NCBI GenBank assembly: GCA_030054035.1
Contig: JASGCS010000011.1
Location: 1-53,689 of the forward strand
DNA from: Candidatus Methylacidiphilales bacterium
Lineage (GTDB): Bacteria > Pseudomonadota > Gammaproteobacteria > JASGCS01
Length of the DNA: 53,689 bases
Direction of reading: 5' to 3'
Both the position numbers and the translations under genes were made by a program. The notes beneath the pieces were generated by a model. It did no database searches, had not been told where the DNA came from, and was given only the letters and a program-made list of their open reading frames with translations. Every line of letters starts with the position of its first letter. Positions within the stretch are counted from its first letter, which is position 1. Below are positions 44,741 to 52,305 of the stretch, in pieces.

Positions 44741-45469
44741 CTACGTATCTGATACTTCGACCACAATGACCGTTACATTATCATCTGCATGATTCTCTAA
44801 AGCTTTTGCAATTAAATTTTCAGCCGCGCGCATTGGTATATCAAATAATTGAACTCTAATTTCTTCATTAGACAAAGCTTTATAGAGCCCATCACTACAT
44901 AACAAAAATTTATCGCCGGGTTTTACTGGCAGACAATCAATATCTACATAAAGTTCCTCGACCGCTCCAACAGCTCTAGTGATTATATTTGCCGATGGGT
45001 GTTTTTCAGCCTCCTCAAGAGTGATTTGACCACGATCTACTATTTCTTGAACATAGGAATGATCATGAGTAACCATGGAAAGTAGGTTATCTCTGTAGAT
45101 ATAAATTCTACTGTCTCCTGACCATAAGAAATAGGCATTTGAACCATAACCAAGCAACATTGCAACCGTGCTACCCATTATTTGGTTACCATTTGTTGCA
45201 AGATTCATCCGAAGCTCCTTATTAAGAGAAATCAATGTGTCTTCTATATTTTCAATAGTGCTACTTAGGGATTTTTTTAAAGAAAAATTTTCAAATGCTT
45301 GTTTGATTTTAGAACTCGCCACATCCCCCCTTGCATGACCTCCCATACCATCGGCAACAACCCATAACATTTGATCCGGCAATGTTAGAAAAGAGTCTTC
45401 ATTAATTTTTCTATGGCCTGCACCTACATTGGAAAAACCACATGAACGCCAAACTAACTGTTTATTCAT
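44741..45469 (-). CDS. PP2C-family (PPM) Ser/Thr protein phosphatase
   Basis: 242-residue soluble phosphatase. Metal-binding motifs are intact: RKINEDSF, VVADGMGGHARGDVAS, LWSGDSRIYIYR, LLCSDGLYKAL and HADDNVTVIVV. No transmembrane segment or extra domain. It is the first gene of the reverse unit phosphatase-kinase-membrane protein-dusA, and bacterial PPM enzymes next to Hanks kinases normally remove the kinase's phosphates. The kinase start is 19 bases downstream. The shared 109-base gap with gltX should hold its promoter. Confidence 0.95.
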   Translation of the reverse strand: MNKQLVWRSCGFSNVGAGHRKINEDSFLTLPDQMLWVVADGMGGHARGDVASSKIKQAFENFSLKKSLSSTIENIEDTLISLNKELRMNLATNGNQIMGSTVAMLLGYGSNAYFLWSGDSRIYIYRDNLLSMVTHDHSYVQEIVDRGQITLEEAEKHPSANIITRAVGAVEELYVDIDCLPVKPGDKFLLCSDGLYKALSNEEIRVQLFDIPMRAAENLIAKALENHADDNVTVIVVEVSDT

Positions 45470-45578
45470 GGGGCTTTAGACTGTAAATGGTATATAATTT
45501 ATCTACTATTATTTTCATACAAAATGTTAAAACCTTAATCTCTATGGGTTATTATATACAATTATTCTATCAAACTCC
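45470..45578. promoter_or_regulatory. Divergent promoter region phosphatase / gltX
   Basis: 109 AT-rich bases between divergent starts. Forward: TATTCT at 45563-45568 ends ten bases before the gltX ATG and no Shine-Dalgarno is seen. Reverse: TATATACC-type sequences near 45490-45500 could serve the phosphatase. No longer inverted repeat was found. Confidence 0.35.
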
Positions 45579-46943
45579 ATGAAGGTTACAACTAGATTTG
45601 CCCCAAGTCCTACTGGAAGCTTGCATCTAGGAGGTGCGAGAACAGCACTATTTAATTGGTTATTTGCTAAAAATAAAGGTGGGGAGTTTTTACTACGTTT
45701 CGAAGATACTGATATTGAGCGATCCAACATCAGTTACTGCGAACAAATTGAGGAAGCCCTACAGTGGCTAGGTATCGATTATCCAAAGCCAACCTTTCAA
45801 ACACAAAAGATTTCTAGATATAAAGATATTGCTGAAAATCTGCTTAAAAATGGTTATGCATACTACTGTAACTGTAGCCAAGAAAGGCTGCAAAGCATAA
45901 GAACCCAACAAATCGCCCAAGGTACATTACCAAAATATGATGGACAATGTAGAAATAAGTCGATACTTGATGAAGGGTCAGTAATAAGAATCAAATTACC
46001 AAGCGAGCAACATTCACTTTCATTTAATGATACTATTAGAGGTGAGCTTACAATTTTACAAGAACAACTTGATGACTTTATTATTCTCCGCTCAAACGGT
46101 ATTCCTACCTTTAATTTTGCTGTAATTATTGATGACAATGATCAAGAAATATCACATGTTATAAGAGGTGATGATCATATTACCAACACCTTTAAGCAGA
46201 AAGCTATCTCACAATTAGCAAAATTAAATTGGCCTTCGTTCACTCATGTACCGTTACTATTGGATCAACAGGGTAAAGTATTATCTAAACGAGATGCCGC
46301 GTCTAATGTATTACAATATCGTGAAAATGGCTTTACCAGCGAGGCTCTTAACAATTATTTGTTAAGACTTGGTTGGTCTAAAAATAATTTGGAATACATT
46401 ACCATGAAAGAAGCGATTAGGCATTTTTCTTTATCAGGACTAAATCGTTCAGCTTGTAAAATTGATATAGATAAATTATCGTGGTTGAACAAACAACATA
46501 TAAAAAATATTCCTCCAAAAGAAATAGCAATGCGTTTAATTCATCATAAAGAAGAAACAATTGAATGGTTGGCTAGTGTCATTACTCTATATCAAGGAAG
46601 AGTTGAGACTCTCAAAGAACTAGAAGAGATAATACAATCATTTCTTTATCCTCAGCTTCTATTTAATGAAGATGAATTATTATTCTGTAAAGATAATAAT
46701 ACTCTCCTAATAAATTTAATAAAACAAATTAATAATTTAGTAGACTGGAATAAACAATGTTTAAAAGATATTTTAACTACCTATTTTGAGCAATTTGATA
46801 CAAATTTATCAAGTAAATTTTTTCCAATACTGCGTATATTTTTAATCGGAAGAAGTCATGGGCCGTCTCTAGAATCAATAATGGAGATCCTTGGTAAAGT
46901 GAAAACTATAAAACGCTTAGAACTTATGGGTGAATATTCTTAA
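45579..46943 (+). CDS. gltX: Glutamyl-tRNA synthetase
   Basis: Class I synthetase charging tRNA-Glu. The HIGH motif is in FAPSPTGSLHLGGARTA and the KMSKS motif appears as GKVLSKRDAASN. The zinc-knuckle region YYCNCSQERL...YDGQC is kept. 454 residues, slightly short of the ~470 in E. coli. The gene is followed by tRNA-Ala and tRNA-Glu, so the enzyme's own substrate tRNA is encoded next to it. It interrupts the signalling locus but lies on the other strand from the kinase operon. Confidence 0.96.
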   Translation: MKVTTRFAPSPTGSLHLGGARTALFNWLFAKNKGGEFLLRFEDTDIERSNISYCEQIEEALQWLGIDYPKPTFQTQKISRYKDIAENLLKNGYAYYCNCSQERLQSIRTQQIAQGTLPKYDGQCRNKSILDEGSVIRIKLPSEQHSLSFNDTIRGELTILQEQLDDFIILRSNGIPTFNFAVIIDDNDQEISHVIRGDDHITNTFKQKAISQLAKLNWPSFTHVPLLLDQQGKVLSKRDAASNVLQYRENGFTSEALNNYLLRLGWSKNNLEYITMKEAIRHFSLSGLNRSACKIDIDKLSWLNKQHIKNIPPKEIAMRLIHHKEETIEWLASVITLYQGRVETLKELEEIIQSFLYPQLLFNEDELLFCKDNNTLLINLIKQINNLVDWNKQCLKDILTTYFEQFDTNLSSKFFPILRIFLIGRSHGPSLESIMEILGKVKTIKRLELMGEYS

Positions 46944-46973
46944 TTATTAAGTAGGATAATGTTATTTTAATAG

Positions 46974-46979
46974 TATAAT
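46974..46979 (+). promoter_or_regulatory. Candidate -10 of the tRNA pair
   Basis: A perfect TATAAT lies 23 bases before the 5' end of tRNA-Ala, in the 59-base gap after gltX. The -35 is not obvious, and read-through from gltX is also possible. Confidence 0.4.
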
Positions 46980-47002
46980 ATTTCAAAACAAGTGGATAAT
47001 AA

Positions 47003-47075
47003 GGGGTCATAGCTCAGTTGGTAGAGCGCTACAATGGCATTGTAGAGGTCGGCGGTTCGATCCCGCCTGGCTCCA
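47003..47075 (+). tRNA. tRNA-Ala (anticodon GGC)
   Basis: Full cloverleaf: acceptor GGGGTCA/TGGCTCC with two G-T pairs, D-arm AGCTCAGTTGGTAGAGC, anticodon stem CTACA/TGTAG around loop ATGGCAT, T-arm GGCGGTTCGATCCCGCC, discriminator A at 47075. The next bases are AAA, so CCA is not encoded here and must be added enzymatically. It is seven bases upstream of tRNA-Glu. Confidence 0.96.
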
Positions 47076-47082
47076 AAAACAA

Positions 47083-47158
47083 GTCCCCATCGTCTAGAGG
47101 CCTAGGACACTGCCCTTTCACGGCGGTAACAGGGGTTCGAATCCCCTTGGGGACGCCA
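47083..47158 (+). tRNA. tRNA-Glu (anticodon TTC)
   Basis: Full cloverleaf: acceptor GTCCCCA/TGGGGAC, anticodon loop CTTTCAC with TTC, T-arm AGGGGTTCGAATCCCCT, discriminator G, and an encoded CCA ending at 47158 (76 bases). Unlike its neighbour it carries CCA in the DNA. It is probably co-transcribed with tRNA-Ala. Confidence 0.97.
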
Positions 47159-47161
47159 ATT

Positions 47162-47183
47162 ATTAAGTTATACATAACTTAAT
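47162..47183. repeat. 10-bp inverted repeat between tRNA-Glu and cyclase
   Basis: ATTAAGTTAT, AC, ATAACTTAAT: perfect arms with a two-base centre, three bases after tRNA-Glu and two bases before the -10 of the cyclase gene. Lack of GC pairs and of a T-run argues against a simple terminator; its overlap with the promoter suggests an operator. Confidence 0.6.
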
Positions 47184-47185
47184 GG

Positions 47186-47191
47186 TATACT
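47186..47191 (+). promoter_or_regulatory. Candidate -10 of the cyclase-FHA gene
   Basis: TATACT eleven bases before the ATG at 47203, with no Shine-Dalgarno in between, implying a leader of only a few bases. The palindrome at 47162-47183 occupies the -35/spacer region. Confidence 0.4.
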
Positions 47192-47202
47192 AATAGCAAG
47201 TT

Positions 47203-48132
47203 ATGACCACACAAACCAATAAAGTTATACTTTTTGCAGATATCACAGGAAGTACTAAACTATATGATACTTACGGCAATCAAATTGCAGAAAGTATCAT
47301 ATCCATCTCACTTTCAAAAGTTAAAGATATAATCAAAAAATATAACGGCACTGTAATCAAAACAATAGGGGATGAAGTTATGTGCTCTTTTGAGAGTGGA
47401 AATGAGGCATTAGATTCTGCAGCTGCAATACATTTAACCTTTAATGATCACAAGGTTTTAGATAAATATACAATTTCATTTAAAATTGGTGCAGATTACG
47501 GTGAAGTTATAATGTCAGATAACGATTTATTTGGTAATGCAGTAAATATCGCTTCACGCATGACATCAATTGCGCGTTCATCTCAAACCATTTATTCAGA
47601 ATCACTTTATAACTATTGCGACGAAGATCATAAAAACAATTCAAGAAAATACGACATAACTAATGTAAGGGGTAAAGAAGCTAAACTTACTATTTATGAA
47701 CATATGTGGGAGACTGAGGAAAATACAGAATTAACACGAATAGCAAGTCACAATTCTTCAACATTTTCAACTGAAGAACATCAATATCTTAGTGAAGAAA
47801 TAGCATTAACATATATGGGTGAAAAATTCATCTATCAAAGTACTCTAACCGAAGCAATAATGCTTGGAAGAGCAATTGACAACACTCTCGCAGTATCATC
47901 AACTTTTGCTTCTAGGTATCACGCTAAAATTGAGTACAGAAGAAATAAATTCATAATAAATGATCAAAGTACTAACGGCACTACAATAATTATAGAGAAA
48001 AATAACCCCCTGTATATCAAAAGAGAAGGTTTACCATTAATTAATAACGGCAAAATAATCTTTGGTCTATACAAAGATGGGGAATTTATTAGTGAAAATA
48101 TGATAGAATTCACAATAAATAAGAAAGTCTAA
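47203..48132 (+). CDS. Class III nucleotide cyclase fused to an FHA domain
   Basis: 309-residue soluble protein. The N-terminal half is an adenylate/guanylate cyclase catalytic domain with both metal aspartates (D13 in LFADITGST, D57 in TIGDEVMCSF) and the transition-state N/R pair in FGNAVNIASRM, so it should be active; ATP rather than GTP is likely but not certain. The C-terminal part, from about residue 210, is an FHA domain with the full signature LGRAIDNT, SRYHAKI and NDQSTNGTT, which binds phosphothreonine. There is no membrane segment. The nearby kinase has several TxxD sites that such a domain would prefer, so kinase activity may recruit or control the cyclase. It is convergent with the TpsB-like gene, seven bases apart. 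Confidence 0.93.
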   Translation: MTTQTNKVILFADITGSTKLYDTYGNQIAESIISISLSKVKDIIKKYNGTVIKTIGDEVMCSFESGNEALDSAAAIHLTFNDHKVLDKYTISFKIGADYGEVIMSDNDLFGNAVNIASRMTSIARSSQTIYSESLYNYCDEDHKNNSRKYDITNVRGKEAKLTIYEHMWETEENTELTRIASHNSSTFSTEEHQYLSEEIALTYMGEKFIYQSTLTEAIMLGRAIDNTLAVSSTFASRYHAKIEYRRNKFIINDQSTNGTTIIIEKNNPLYIKREGLPLINNGKIIFGLYKDGEFISENMIEFTINKKV

Positions 48133-48139
48133 AATATTA

Positions 48140-50143
48140 TTAGAAACTATATCTTATTTCTGCAAATATCATTGGTCTGTCTAAAGATACTTGAGCATTA
48201 AGTTCTTTCTTAGAAATATCATTAAATCCAATAGTTAATCTTGCGAAGATATAATCTGGATGATTGAATTGAAATCCAAAACCATAACCTGAAATATGTA
48301 CTTTATTTGGAGTAGTCTTAGAATGGAAGGCAAAATTATCGTAACCTGATGAGTAATCATAAAAAAGTGAAAACTGCATCACTTGACCCCATGTATAACC
48401 TTCATCATAGGGTAAATCTGATATACCTGGTGAATTCATGATAAATTCAATAGTACCAGACTCTGTATTGTCTCTAATATAGTAAGAATTAGTTACAGAA
48501 CGAACATCACCAGGACCGCCTAATGTGCTTTGAAATAGTGAAAATAGAGGGTCATTAGTAAATTGTGCTGAATATTTAAAAAGCATTGAAAACTCATCAT
48601 CAATTGACTGAAGGCGAGATAGCGAAATACTTAATTTTGAAAAATCTGTAGGTAATTCTTGACCACTTTGATTTGTTCCATCTTTTGAAATTGTTCGGTC
48701 AGAATCATGAAATTTTTTAGTAGTACCACCGAATCCAATACCAGGAGTGCCAAAAGTGTACTCAATACTACCTGAATTTAGAGCAGAAGTTGAACGACTT
48801 AAGTGTGAAAATACATACGATAAAGAAGCAGAGTCAAGATTAGGCTTCTGACTATTAGTAATTGGAGAACCTTCACGCTGATAAGTAGAGGAATCATTTC
48901 TTATTGTAAAATTGCTGTACATTTGCAACTCTCTAGTTTTAACCCAATATTGTCTGAAACTTAAATATAAATAAGAAGTATCACCTTCAATATCTAAAGG
49001 CTGACCATTATATTTAAAAGTATTTTTACCATAATTTAAGTCAAAAAAGGTACCAGGGTTCGAAATAGGGACAGAGTAACTTATAGAGCCATAAAAAGTT
49101 CCTCTTTTTGCGGATTGGGCGATTTGAGAGGTTTGAAAAAGTAGAGTTAAACTATCAGAAGATGAAGTTGGATTATTAGCAGTATAACTAAACCGCAATC
49201 TAGTACTACCTGTTTGTAAAACACCTTGATTATCAATATATAATTCAAACTGATTTGCTTTTTCTTTTTCTACATTAATCACGAGATCACTTTCACCAGC
49301 TGAAACACCCCTTGCAAGAGATGCAGACAAAGTTAAACCTGGTAAATCTTGTAAAAACATCATTCTACTTTCAAGACCAGATTTAGTAATTGGCTGATTA
49401 AGTAAATCTTCAAATTGATTCGTTATTTGTTGGGAAGAGTAGCTAATGCCACCAAAAACTTTAATCTGACCTAAGGTTCCTTCAAGAACTTTAAAAGTGA
49501 CAACACCATCAATAACACTTTGCTCAGGTAACCTAGCTTCGGAAAGTAAAAAGCCTCGATCTCGATAATATTCAGTTATTTTATTAGCTAACAATTGTAA
49601 TTGTCCAACTGAAAGGCCTGTTCTAAAAGACTTATTATAACGAAGATATTTTATTAGATCTTTAAATTCATCAGTTATATTATCTAATTCTTCAGTTAAA
49701 GTTGTTCCTTTTTCAACAAAATCTCTTAGTAAATTCCATTCATCATTAGTCAAACCAGCATCAACAATTTTATCAAGACCAAGAGCAATAAAACGTTGCT
49801 CTTCAATAAACCTCTGTAATTCAGCTATAAACAAAGAATTTTCTGGTCTATCTATTACGCCAGTGATAGTTATTTTATTGACTGGTATTTTTTCACCTTC
49901 ATCAATTCCTAAAGGTCTATCATAGACAGGTGGAATATCAAATATTTTCAATTTATCAGTAATTGTAGGAATTTGTTTATTAAAAATATTATTTTGAATA
50001 TCTTTAATATCTCCTTGAGTTCTTCCTAAAGATTCGACTGCTTCAGGGACTGGGACTGGTTTATCTACAGGTTCTGCAATTACAAATTCAAGATTAAGCA
50101 ATTGTAATAATACTGTAATAAAAATAATATTTTTATATTTCAT
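48140..50143 (-). CDS. TpsB/ShlB-type outer-membrane transporter (Omp85 superfamily), atypical
   Basis: 667-residue precursor with signal peptide (about 1-23), a proline-rich linker, POTRA modules (about 88-295) and a C-terminal beta barrel ending in phenylalanine (EIRYSF). The first POTRA contains a clear ShlB-type core (LQLLANKITEYYRDRGFL, LPEQSVIDGVVTFKVLEG), but an extra ~75-residue helical acidic block (about 100-175) is inserted after its first strand. The barrel's conserved VRGF/Y signature appears as VRSV in GGPGDVRSVTNSYY near residue 546. TpsB proteins export a large TpsA adhesin or haemolysin, but none is in the window. Instead it is the last gene of an ExbB-ExbD-ExbD-AgmX operon, so it may be energised or used by that complex. 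Confidence 0.85.
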   Translation of the reverse strand: MKYKNIIFITVLLQLLNLEFVIAEPVDKPVPVPEAVESLGRTQGDIKDIQNNIFNKQIPTITDKLKIFDIPPVYDRPLGIDEGEKIPVNKITITGVIDRPENSLFIAELQRFIEEQRFIALGLDKIVDAGLTNDEWNLLRDFVEKGTTLTEELDNITDEFKDLIKYLRYNKSFRTGLSVGQLQLLANKITEYYRDRGFLLSEARLPEQSVIDGVVTFKVLEGTLGQIKVFGGISYSSQQITNQFEDLLNQPITKSGLESRMMFLQDLPGLTLSASLARGVSAGESDLVINVEKEKANQFELYIDNQGVLQTGSTRLRFSYTANNPTSSSDSLTLLFQTSQIAQSAKRGTFYGSISYSVPISNPGTFFDLNYGKNTFKYNGQPLDIEGDTSYLYLSFRQYWVKTRELQMYSNFTIRNDSSTYQREGSPITNSQKPNLDSASLSYVFSHLSRSTSALNSGSIEYTFGTPGIGFGGTTKKFHDSDRTISKDGTNQSGQELPTDFSKLSISLSRLQSIDDEFSMLFKYSAQFTNDPLFSLFQSTLGGPGDVRSVTNSYYIRDNTESGTIEFIMNSPGISDLPYDEGYTWGQVMQFSLFYDYSSGYDNFAFHSKTTPNKVHISGYGFGFQFNHPDYIFARLTIGFNDISKKELNAQVSLDRPMIFAEIRYSF

Positions 50144-50149
50144 AAATTA

Positions 50150-51241
50150 TTAACCAGATGGTAAGAAATTTATTGGGAACCTTATTACAGCATTTCCTGC
50201 TGACGCTGGCTTAGCTTGAAAAATAAATAATTTGATTCTATCAACCATCTTTGATTCCAGCTCTGGAGATTTAAGCTGCGAAGAAAGTATTTTTACAGAT
50301 ACTACTGAGCCTGATGGAGAAATGGTAATTTCAAAAAGAATCTCTCCTTTGATAGTTGGGTTAACTCTTAATTCTTTTTGGTAAAGCCTATCCAATAAAC
50401 CTTTGTTAGTATCAAAAACAATTTGTACTTCTTCAGCGGTTCTTCCGCCACCAATTTGCTTACCTGCTCCAGACCCACCTTTTCCAGCTAGCCCTCCTGA
50501 GCCACCAGGACCGCTACCAGGACCAAAAGCCCCACCTAAAGCACCTTCCCGAACTGCTATTCCTGAGCCTGCTGATCCACCATCACCTTTCCTTAATTGA
50601 CCTGCATTTCCACTTCCTATAGCGCCTCGATTTGTGACCAATTGACTGCCACTTCCTGCAGTATTACCTTCTAAAGCTAAAACTCCACCACTAGTACCAG
50701 AAACCGAACCTGTTCTAACACCAGGAGCAACAGTTTTAATATCATTTGAGACTCCAAGGTTTCCAAAAGATTCACCAGGTAACCCAGATCCACCACCACC
50801 AATGCCTAAATCTGATAATTCACTTGATAAAGCTGCTAAACCTTCTTGAGATGCTTTTTTTCGTGCTTGTGATTTGTCATCAATTGAAGGTTTTTTAGTG
50901 ACTTTTTGATCAACTTTAGCAGATTGAGAATCTTCCTCTGAAGACTTTTCACTTTCAGCCTGAGCAGCTGCTCTTGCTGCTTCTTCAGCTAATCTTCGTT
51001 GTTCTTCTAAGTCCTTTTCCTTATTTTCTCTTTCTGTAATAATTGTATTAATAAGAGATTGTGGTACAGGTTGCGGAGGAGGAGGTGAGTACTCAATGTT
51101 ATATGCAAGATAAATTATTACAAATCCAAAAGCAAGAAAAGATCCTGCAAATAGATTTAGATGTTTTTTGTCCTGCGGAGTTTGTACCCATGGAAGGATT
51201 AAATCTCTTAATTGTGGAAATAAAATTGTAGGATTATTCAT
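50150..51241 (-). CDS. AgmX/TonB-like energy-coupling protein
   Basis: 363 residues: cytosolic N terminus, one membrane helix (about 30-47, FAGSFLAFGFVIIYLAYN), PPPPQPVP, an acidic/Ala-rich coiled coil (65-100), a long glycine-rich low-complexity linker (about 147-266) and a C-terminal domain (267-363, RTAEEVQIVFDTNKGLLDRLYQ, GEILFEITISPSGSVVSVKI). The end domain fits the AgmX/PglI C-terminal family, related to TonB, known from myxobacterial gliding and found with ExbB/ExbD-type motors. It lies 15 bases after the second ExbD and seven before the TpsB-like gene, so it probably links the proton-driven motor to the outer membrane. Confidence 0.85.
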   Translation of the reverse strand: MNNPTILFPQLRDLILPWVQTPQDKKHLNLFAGSFLAFGFVIIYLAYNIEYSPPPPQPVPQSLINTIITERENKEKDLEEQRRLAEEAARAAAQAESEKSSEEDSQSAKVDQKVTKKPSIDDKSQARKKASQEGLAALSSELSDLGIGGGGSGLPGESFGNLGVSNDIKTVAPGVRTGSVSGTSGGVLALEGNTAGSGSQLVTNRGAIGSGNAGQLRKGDGGSAGSGIAVREGALGGAFGPGSGPGGSGGLAGKGGSGAGKQIGGGRTAEEVQIVFDTNKGLLDRLYQKELRVNPTIKGEILFEITISPSGSVVSVKILSSQLKSPELESKMVDRIKLFIFQAKPASAGNAVIRFPINFLPSG

Positions 51242-51256
51242 AAGCTTAATATATTT

Positions 51257-51754
51257 TTATTTTCCGAGAGCGGCAAATGTAAGTCTTGTAAAACCAGCTT
51301 TTCTACCACTAATCATTATTTTTCTAATAAACTCATAGCTATGTTTTTTATCAGCTAATATAATAAGTTCATTCCTAGGATCTTCCTCGCCAGGTTTAAC
51401 CGATAGCCCACCTACATCTTGTGAGCGTACTGATATAAGTGCTTGTACTAACTCGTTTATCTCAACATCTGAACGACTTAAAACCTCAGCAACAGAAATA
51501 ACTTTTTTATTTTGTATAAGTATCTCAACTGGTGTGGCAACAACAACCATTGCCTCTTCTTTTGGTGCTTGTTCAGAAATTGAAAGCGGAGCAACTAGAC
51601 CAGCTGGAGATTGTAGTGGGTTACTTCCAGAAGTATTAACCAATAGAAAAAATAAAAGTAAAGTAAAAACATCCATCAATGAAGTTAACATTAACCCTGG
51701 TTGTTTTTTGCTTTTTGATCTTCTTCTCAGTCTTCCTGCAGTTCTTTTACTCAT
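51257..51754 (-). CDS. ExbD/TolR-family motor protein (second copy)
   Basis: 165 residues from the ATG at 51754; in-frame starts at 51784 and 51811 lie in or against the previous gene. It has a basic cytosolic N terminus (RLRRRSKSKKQ), one membrane helix with the proton-path aspartate (LMLTSLMDVFTLLLFFLLVN) and a periplasmic domain. With ExbB it forms a proton channel that energises the TonB-like protein. The sequence differs strongly from the first ExbD, so the two are probably distinct subunits rather than a recent duplication. Confidence 0.88.
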   Translation of the reverse strand: MSKRTAGRLRRRSKSKKQPGLMLTSLMDVFTLLLFFLLVNTSGSNPLQSPAGLVAPLSISEQAPKEEAMVVVATPVEILIQNKKVISVAEVLSRSDVEINELVQALISVRSQDVGGLSVKPGEEDPRNELIILADKKHSYEFIRKIMISGRKAGFTRLTFAALGK

Positions 51755-51773
51755 ACTAGTATCTCTATATTTA

Positions 51774-52286
51774 TCATGGGGCATCTCCGATTGCAAGATC
51801 AGGGAAAACATTTTTGGTAATTAGGTCACTAGGCTTGTCTTTATGTAAGCGAATTGCATCAATAACGCTTACAACAAAATCATACTTTACCTGAGGTTCT
51901 ATCAGGATAGTAGCGTCATTTTTATCAGGAAAACTACCTTTTAAAGTAAGTAGATAATCATTAAGGTCCTTATATCTATAACCAGGGTCATCTTCTGACG
52001 CATCAGGTGTTGAACCTTTCACATTAGCAAATGCTCTCACCACTTTTTTACCATCTGTAACTTCTATTCCCGAGCCTCGTACTATTACTTCTACCGTTAG
52101 AGTTGGTCCTTTTGCAGCAGCAGCAGCAGCGCCAGCTCCAGCAACTGTAGGTAAATTTAATTGAGTAACTGCCATTCTTGAAAAAACAGCAGTGGACAGC
52201 AAGACTGGAATAACTGTAACCAATATATTAAGAAACGCTGTTAAATCTACGTCTGTTTCTTTTTCTGCATGACCCTTTTTTGCCAC
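51774..52286 (-). CDS. ExbD/TolR-family motor protein (first copy)
   Basis: 170 residues starting at GTG, preceded five bases upstream by GGGAG, which decides the start. The membrane helix has the conserved aspartate and is followed by a run of small residues (VDLTAFLNILVTVIPVLL; GAGAAAAAAKGP). The periplasmic part contains DDPGYRYKDLNDYLLTLKG. Paired ExbD genes with an ExbB and AgmX are a recognised layout of gliding/TonB-like motors. It is 19 bases after exbB. Confidence 0.87.
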   Translation of the reverse strand: MAKKGHAEKETDVDLTAFLNILVTVIPVLLSTAVFSRMAVTQLNLPTVAGAGAAAAAAKGPTLTVEVIVRGSGIEVTDGKKVVRAFANVKGSTPDASEDDPGYRYKDLNDYLLTLKGSFPDKNDATILIEPQVKYDFVVSVIDAIRLHKDKPSDLITKNVFPDLAIGDAP

Positions 52287-52305
52287 AATAGCTCCCTAAT
52301 TAGAT

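Noticed and set aside
48140-50143. TpsB gene as part of an ordinary two-partner secretion pair
   Set aside because: No TpsA-like gene is on either side within the window; a partner beyond the window cannot be excluded.
50403-50600. Forward proline-rich frame opposite the AgmX-like gene
   Set aside because: It is the mirror of the glycine-rich linker of the real gene and has no independent support.
51257-52286. The two ExbD genes as a recent tandem duplication
   Set aside because: Their protein sequences share topology but little identity, so they look like old, specialised paralogues.
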